Origin: an uncultured Oscillospiraceae bacterium
GTDB taxonomy: Bacteria > Bacillota > Clostridia > Oscillospirales > Oscillospiraceae
Reading direction: 5' to 3'
Assembly: GCA_947627285.1 (NCBI GenBank)
Contig: CANQVL010000005.1
Span: forward strand, 1-64,000
Length of the DNA stretch: 64,000 nt
A model generated the notes under the pieces. That model saw nothing but the letters and a program-made list of their open reading frames with translations, did no database searches and was not told the DNA's origin. Within the stretch, counting starts at the first letter, position 1, and each line of letters starts with the position of its first letter. The translations under genes and the position numbers were made by a program. Below are positions 59,534-64,000 of this stretch, in pieces.

Positions 59534-62266
59534 ATGAAAAAGCGCACAAGACCTTTGACACGCCTGGGCAGTCTGCTTCTCGCGCTGCTTATGCTCACAG
59601 CCCTGTTCTCCGCCTGCCTCACACCGGCTCTGGCGGCGGAGGGCGTCACCGTAAAGCTCCACTACAACCGTCCCGACGGCGACTACGGCGGCTGGAACCT
59701 CTGGTTCTGGCCCGAGGGCAAGGACGGCGCGGTATACGACCTTGTTGAGGAGGACGGCGAAATGGTCGCCACCTACCCGGTGCCCGCGGGGACCACAAGG
59801 GTCGGCTTCATCGTCCGCAAGGGCGAGTGGGAGCAGAAGGACGTGGACGCCGACCAGTACATAGAGCTTCCCGACGTCCTTCGCGGCACCGTCCACATCT
59901 ACGTGGAGTCCGGCGTGGAGGGCTACACCCGCGTTGACGGCGACGACGTGGTCACCGGCGTCCTCGTCTCCGCCGTGAAGTACGACTACGACGCCCACAC
60001 CGTCAACGTCACCCTCACCGGCAAGCTCTCCGCCGACCCCGCTGAGGCATTTGCCGTCAACGGACCCGACGGCTCCGTCGAGTTCACCGCCGCCGAGACA
60101 GGCGACGGAAAATACGCCCTCTCGGTCCCCGAGCTGGACCTGACGCTCACCTACACACTTATCTTTGACGGAACGGAGTACAAGATAACCATGCCCAACA
60201 TCTACTCCACGGACAGCTTCGAGGCGGAATACACCTACACCGGCGACGACCTGGGCGCTGTGTGGTCGCCGGAAAAGACCGCCTTCCGCCTCTGGGCGCC
60301 CACAGCCTCCGAGGCGTTTGTGAACCTTTACAGCTCAGGCACCCAGGACGCCGACGACCTCATTGAGTCCATTCCCATGACAGCCGCCGAAAACGGCACC
60401 TGGACCGCCGAAAGGTCCGGCGACCTCAACGGCACCTATTACACCTTCTCCGTCACCGTCGGCGGCAAGACCGTGGAGGCGTGCGACCCCTACGCCCGCA
60501 CCACCGGCGTCAACGGAAACAGGGCGATGGTCATCGACCTTGACTCCACCGACCCCGAGGGCTGGGCGGAGGACAAAAACCCCAACGCGGATCTCGGCTA
60601 CACCGACGCCGTTATATATGAGCTCCACGTCCGCGATCTCTCCGTGGACGAAAGCTCCGGTATCGTGAACAAGGGCAAATACTTAGGCTTCACCGAGACC
60701 GGCACCAAGACCGCCGGCGGCATGGCGACAGGCGTTGACCACATAAAGGAGCTGGGCGCCACCCACGTCCACCTTCTGCCGGTCTACGACTTCGGCTCCG
60801 TGGACGAGACGCGCCTTGACGAGCCGCAGTTCAACTGGGGCTACGACCCGGTGAACTACAACGTCCCCGAGGGCTCCTACTCCACCGACCCCTACAACGG
60901 CGCGGTGCGCGTCAGCGAGATGAAGCAGATGGTGAAGGCGCTCCACGACCAGGGGCTCTCCGTCATCATGGACGTGGTGTACAACCACGTGTACAACGCC
61001 TCGGAATTCTGCGTCAACAAGCTCGTCCCCGACTACTTCTCTCGCACCACGGAAAACGGCTCCTACTCCAGCGGCTCCGGCTGCGGCAACGACACTGCCT
61101 CGGAGCGGAGCATGGTGCGCAAGTACATCGTTGACTCCGTGAAATACTGGTGCGACGAGTACCACATCGACGGCTTCCGCTTTGACCTGGTGGGCCTTTT
61201 GGACACCCAGACGATCAACGAGCTTGTGGACGCCGTCCACGCCGTCCGCCCCGACGTCATCTTCTACGGCGAGGGCTGGAGCATGTCCACCTCCGTCACC
61301 AAGCCCGACGTGGAGCTCGCCACCCAGCAAAACTCCTCCAAGACGCCCGGCTTTGCCTACTTCAACGACTCCATCCGCGACGCGCTGAAGGGCAGCGTAT
61401 TCCAAATCGAGCGCGGCTTTGTCTCCGGCGCGGACGCGAAGAAGTCCTCCGTGGAGCAGAGCTTCCTGGGCAAGCCCATCTGGTGCAAGTCCCCGGCACA
61501 GCTCATAAATTACGCCTCCTGCCACGACAACAACACCCTTTTTGACCGCCTCGCCCTCACCAGAACCGACGCCTCCCGCGAGGACCTCATCAAGATGAAC
61601 AACCTGGCGGCGGCGATCTATATTACGAGCCAGGGCGTACCATTCATGCAGGCGGGGGAGGAGATACTCCGCTCCAAGGTCAAGGAGGACGGGAGCTTCG
61701 ACGAGAACAGCTACGCCTCCTCCGATGAGGTGAACTCCATCAAGTGGTCCAACCTGGACGAGCAGGAGTACAGCGACGTTTTTGAGTATTACAAGGGGCT
61801 CATCGCCTTCCGCAAGGCCCACCCCGTCCTTCGCCTCTCCACCGCCGAGGACGTGAAGGCCAACGTCGCCTCCGCCGACGCCCCCAAGGGCGTCGCCGCC
61901 TTCGAGCTGAAGGGCGGCGTCAACGGCGAGCCCTCAAACGGCATATTCGTCATCTTCAACGGCACCGCCGAGACGCAGACTGTCTCCCTCCCCCTCGGGA
62001 ACGAGTGGGAGATATGCGTCAACGGCGAGACAGCCGGAACGGAGGTCCTGGGCGCCGCCTCCAACACCGTCGAGGTCGCGCCAATCTCCGCCCTCATTCT
62101 CACAAAGGGCAGGGAGATAGAGATACCCGAGACCCCCGGCGACACCGAGAGCGCCAATAACGGCCTCTCACCCCTCGCCATCGCCGCCATAGCCGGCGGC
62201 TCCGCCGCCGTCCTCGGCGCCGTGTTCGCCGCCGTCAGCTCCAAGCGCCGCAAGAACGGAAAATAA
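59534..62266 (+). CDS. Type I pullulanase, membrane anchored
   Basis: A 910-residue secreted enzyme that cuts alpha-1,6 branches. Signal peptide (1 to about 36, cleaved near ALAAE), a CBM41 starch-binding domain (VKLHYNRPDGDYGGWNLWFWP), a small beta domain, a CBM48 domain (FRLWAPTASEAFVNLY) and the GH13_14 barrel with NWGYDPVNYNVPEGSY, the pullulanase signature. Catalytic residues are D551 (GFRFDLVG), E580 (YGEGW) and D665 (SCHDNNTL). The C-terminus has a single membrane helix and a basic tail (about 880-910), without an LPXTG motif. It is the second enzyme of the glucan cluster. Confidence 0.95.
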   Translation: MKKRTRPLTRLGSLLLALLMLTALFSACLTPALAAEGVTVKLHYNRPDGDYGGWNLWFWPEGKDGAVYDLVEEDGEMVATYPVPAGTTRVGFIVRKGEWEQKDVDADQYIELPDVLRGTVHIYVESGVEGYTRVDGDDVVTGVLVSAVKYDYDAHTVNVTLTGKLSADPAEAFAVNGPDGSVEFTAAETGDGKYALSVPELDLTLTYTLIFDGTEYKITMPNIYSTDSFEAEYTYTGDDLGAVWSPEKTAFRLWAPTASEAFVNLYSSGTQDADDLIESIPMTAAENGTWTAERSGDLNGTYYTFSVTVGGKTVEACDPYARTTGVNGNRAMVIDLDSTDPEGWAEDKNPNADLGYTDAVIYELHVRDLSVDESSGIVNKGKYLGFTETGTKTAGGMATGVDHIKELGATHVHLLPVYDFGSVDETRLDEPQFNWGYDPVNYNVPEGSYSTDPYNGAVRVSEMKQMVKALHDQGLSVIMDVVYNHVYNASEFCVNKLVPDYFSRTTENGSYSSGSGCGNDTASERSMVRKYIVDSVKYWCDEYHIDGFRFDLVGLLDTQTINELVDAVHAVRPDVIFYGEGWSMSTSVTKPDVELATQQNSSKTPGFAYFNDSIRDALKGSVFQIERGFVSGADAKKSSVEQSFLGKPIWCKSPAQLINYASCHDNNTLFDRLALTRTDASREDLIKMNNLAAAIYITSQGVPFMQAGEEILRSKVKEDGSFDENSYASSDEVNSIKWSNLDEQEYSDVFEYYKGLIAFRKAHPVLRLSTAEDVKANVASADAPKGVAAFELKGGVNGEPSNGIFVIFNGTAETQTVSLPLGNEWEICVNGETAGTEVLGAASNTVEVAPISALILTKGREIEIPETPGDTESANNGLSPLAIAAIAGGSAAVLGAVFAAVSSKRRKNGK

Positions 62267-62287
62267 ACCAACAAACCTGACCGAATA

Positions 62288-62313
62288 CCGAAAAAGCCCG
62301 CCAGGGCTTTCAG
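62288..62313. repeat. Left arm of inverted repeat flanking element copy C
   Basis: A 26-nt segment containing AAAGCCC/GGGCTTT. Its reverse complement matches 62635-62660 at 21 or more of 26 positions, so copy C lies between inverted arms about 350 nt apart. Confidence 0.6.
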
Positions 62314-62315
62314 CC

Positions 62316-62591
62316 TGTCGGCAAAGGCCTTTGGCCTTTGCCGACAAGGGGAACGTGCGGGCAATTTTCTCTGAATTTTGCGAAATTCAGAAAAAATTGC
62401 CCTGCTGTCGCCCTGCGCGCGCCCTCGTCGTCGCGGAAGTCGCTTAACCTCGCCCCGCCGCAAGCGGCAGGGCTCAGGCGCGGACTTCGCTCCTCCTCTC
62501 CCCACGCAATCATGATTGCGTGGGGACCCCAAAATGCGCACACTTGGGCGACAAAAGGTAATTTTTCCGACGTACATGCCGCCGGAAAAAT
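62316..62591 (+). repeat. Structured intergenic element, copy C
   Basis: Hairpin 1: TGTCGGCAAAGGCC (62316-62329), TTT, GGCCTTTGCCGACA (62333-62346). Block AGGGGAACGTGCG (62347-62359). Hairpin 2: arms about 62359-62378 and 62383-62402 with one mismatch around TGCG. Block CTGCTGTCGC then CTGCGCGCGC. The middle module shares the 28-nt palindrome (62499-62526) exactly with copy B. Then CACACTTG and the constant 3' hairpin ATTTTTCCG (62561-62569) / CGGAAAAAT (62583-62591). The gap 62267-62692 holds only this element and its flanking hairpins. Confidence 0.88.
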
Positions 62592-62634
62592 ATTGGATAT
62601 GGGACATTACTCTTTTCTGGGGTTTGTCTATAGT

Positions 62635-62660
62635 CTGAAAGCCCGTCAGGGCTTTTTCGA
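62635..62660 (+). terminator. Terminator-like right arm of the inverted repeat
   Basis: AAAGCCC (62638-62644) pairs with GGGCTTT (62649-62655) and TT follows, giving a plausible terminator for the pullulanase transcript. It mirrors the hairpin at 62288-62313. Confidence 0.65.
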
Positions 62661-62692
62661 TATTATGTAGGAGTATTTTTAAGGAATTTGAC

Positions 62693-64000
62693 ATGAGATT
62701 CACCTTTGACAAAAACGATTTCGCGAGCGGCGGCGCGAAAAGCGCCTGCTGGCTCCTCACCAACGGGCTCGGCGGCTTTATGTCCATGGGTCTTGACTTC
62801 GGCGTGACACGCTGTGACCAGGGGCTTTTGATCTCCGCCGATTCCCCCAGCCGCCGCTATGACCTGGTCCACTGCGCCCGCGAGGAGCTGAGCTCCGGCG
62901 GCGAGCCACTGGAGCTTTCGGACCCCGTTTCCTTCGTCTGGGACGCGGGTCCTGAGTGGCGCTATGAGGCGGGAGACGTCATACTCCGGCGCAGGTGCGG
63001 CATGGAGCCGGGGGAGAACGCCTCCGCCGTCGTATATGACCTTGAAAACAGGGGCTCTGAGCCCTGCGCCCTCGCCGTCAGGCCCGTGTTCCAGTTTTCC
63101 CAGAAGGGCGAGCCGCCGCGGGAGAGCTTTCCGGCGGAATACGAGGGCGGAACGGTGAGAGCGGCGGGGCTTGAGGCGCGCGTCGCCTCAAATGCCGGGC
63201 TTCGCGCGCTTCCCGTGAGCTTTGAGGATATAAGCTACCCCGACGACGAGAGGGACGGGCGGCGGCCCACGGGCGTGGGCTTTACCTGCTGTGAGGCGCG
63301 CCTTGAAGTCCCCGGCGGAGGGAGCGGCAGTCTGTGGCTCACCTTCTCCCGTGACGGCACGGAAAAAAGCGGATTTGAGATAGTCGCGGACTGCCTTGAG
63401 GAAAACCGCCGCCGCTGTGCGGGATTATCCACGCCGGAGGCGGCGGAGCTTGCCCGCGCCGCGGGGGACTTCATAGCGTACCGCGCCTCCACCGGCGGAA
63501 AGACCGTCATCGCGGGCTACCCCTTTTTCGGCGACTGGGGGAGGGACACCATGATCTCCCTTCCCGGCTGTACGCTGTCCACCGGAAGGCTGGAGGACGC
63601 GAAAAGCATATTGCGCACCTTCATTCACTACGAGCGCGGCGGGCTTCTGCCCAACTACTTCCCGGAGGGGCAGGAGGAGCCGCAGTACAACTCCGCCGAC
63701 GCGCCGCTCCTCTTCATAAACTGCGTCTGGCTCTACTACCGGCGCTCAGGCGACGGCGATTTTGTCCGGAAGGCCTGGGGGACCATGAAAAGCATAGTCT
63801 CCGCCTACATAAACGGCGCCCGTTACGCCATAAAAACGGACTCCGACGGGCTCGTATCCGCCGGGGAGGGCTTTGACCAGGTGACCTGGATGGACGTGCG
63901 CGTGGGCGACATACTCCCAACGCCCCGCCACGGCAAGCCCGTGGAGATAAACGCCTACTGGTACTCGGACCTTCGCGCCATGGCGCTGATGGCGCCTGAG
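62693..64000 (+). CDS. Glycogen debranching enzyme (amylo-alpha-1,6-glucosidase), 3' end outside window
   Basis: The first 436 codons of a gene open to the window edge. The N-terminal domain (about 1-240) starts RFTFDKNDFASGGAKSACWL and has LTNGLGGFMSMG, the pattern of archaeal-type debranching enzymes. The catalytic GH133-like (alpha/alpha)6 barrel begins near 265 with GYPFFGDWGRDTMISLPG, followed by LPNYFPEGQEEPQYNSADAPLLF and GFDQVTWMDVRVGD. No signal peptide is present, so it acts in the cytoplasm, removing branch glucose from glycogen or imported dextrins. An AAGGA site precedes the ATG. Confidence 0.92.
   Translation, partial: MRFTFDKNDFASGGAKSACWLLTNGLGGFMSMGLDFGVTRCDQGLLISADSPSRRYDLVHCAREELSSGGEPLELSDPVSFVWDAGPEWRYEAGDVILRRRCGMEPGENASAVVYDLENRGSEPCALAVRPVFQFSQKGEPPRESFPAEYEGGTVRAAGLEARVASNAGLRALPVSFEDISYPDDERDGRRPTGVGFTCCEARLEVPGGGSGSLWLTFSRDGTEKSGFEIVADCLEENRRRCAGLSTPEAAELARAAGDFIAYRASTGGKTVIAGYPFFGDWGRDTMISLPGCTLSTGRLEDAKSILRTFIHYERGGLLPNYFPEGQEEPQYNSADAPLLFINCVWLYYRRSGDGDFVRKAWGTMKSIVSAYINGARYAIKTDSDGLVSAGEGFDQVTWMDVRVGDILPTPRHGKPVEINAYWYSDLRAMALMAPE

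Noticed and set aside
1-64000. Transfer RNA genes, CRISPR arrays, prophage or transposase genes
   Set aside because: Looked for on both strands by motif; no cloverleaf TTCGAAT-type arms, repeat-spacer arrays or transposase motifs were found.

Overview
This window reads as a contiguous stretch of a GC-rich, spore-forming, Gram-positive Clostridia chromosome, plausibly Oscillospiraceae-like. The evidence is a set of sporulation genes (sigK with a pro-sequence, yqfC, yqfD, ylbJ), Firmicutes gene order (yqfC-yqfD-phoH-ybeY-era-yqzL-recO), a DAP-type murE, and strong AGGAGG-type ribosome sites with consensus SigA promoters. There is no rRNA or tRNA gene, so the genus cannot be fixed. I see no prophage, transposase or CRISPR array.

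Layout. 1-2.1 kb: a GntR (YtrA-type) repressor with an ABC transporter, under a perfect operator palindrome. 2.1-8.5 kb: mutS2, an HPr-like protein with Arg in place of the phosphorylated His15, uvrC, rsmD, coaD and a coiled-coil protein. 8.7-21.4 kb: a reduced division and cell-wall (dcw) cluster, mraZ-rsmH-ftsL-PBP-murE-mraY-ftsW-murG-murA-ftsQ-ftsZ, led by a promoter with three MraZ boxes and lacking murF, murD, murC and ftsA. 21.7-22.9 kb: a small zinc-ribbon membrane protein and an AT-richer gene for a single-chain protein with two retropepsin-like DTG motifs. 23.0-30.4 kb, minus strand: a polyamine ABC transporter (potA, potB, fused potCD) with a terminator-like leader hairpin, an RluD-type pseudouridine synthase, DegV, a DtxR/MntR regulator and a small P-loop protein. 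30.5-36.9 kb: a collagen-like spore-surface protein, a PL9-like beta-helix protein, a 52-residue membrane protein, DUF1284, birA, a small Cys protein and ylbJ. 37-46.4 kb: yqfC-yqfD-phoH, an M32 carboxypeptidase, ybeY-era-yqzL-recO, larA, a DinB-like protein and an aldo/keto reductase. 46.5-52.5 kb: a structured RNA candidate, sigK, a heterodimeric ABC exporter and two small membrane proteins. 52.6-64 kb: an alpha-glucan utilisation cluster (malE-malF-malG, msmX-type ATPase, secreted GH13 amylase, membrane-anchored pullulanase, and a glycogen debranching enzyme cut by the window edge). A LacI/CcpA-type operator lies upstream of its promoter.

The most interesting signal is not a gene. Three intergenic regions (29237-29413, 31499-31878, 62316-62591) carry the same modular element. 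Invariant blocks alternate with hairpins whose stem sequences differ completely between copies while pairing is kept. Hairpin 1 has a 3-nt loop, hairpin 2 always has a TGCG loop, and the 3' hairpin is constant. This is the signature of selection on structure (RNA or cruciform DNA), and I do not recognise the family.

How the genes work together: the pullulanase and amylase cut extracellular alpha-glucan, MalEFG plus the ATPase import the maltodextrins, and the debranching enzyme probably works on internal glucan. The dcw genes build and divide the wall. The sporulation genes are scattered among housekeeping operons, as is usual in this class.
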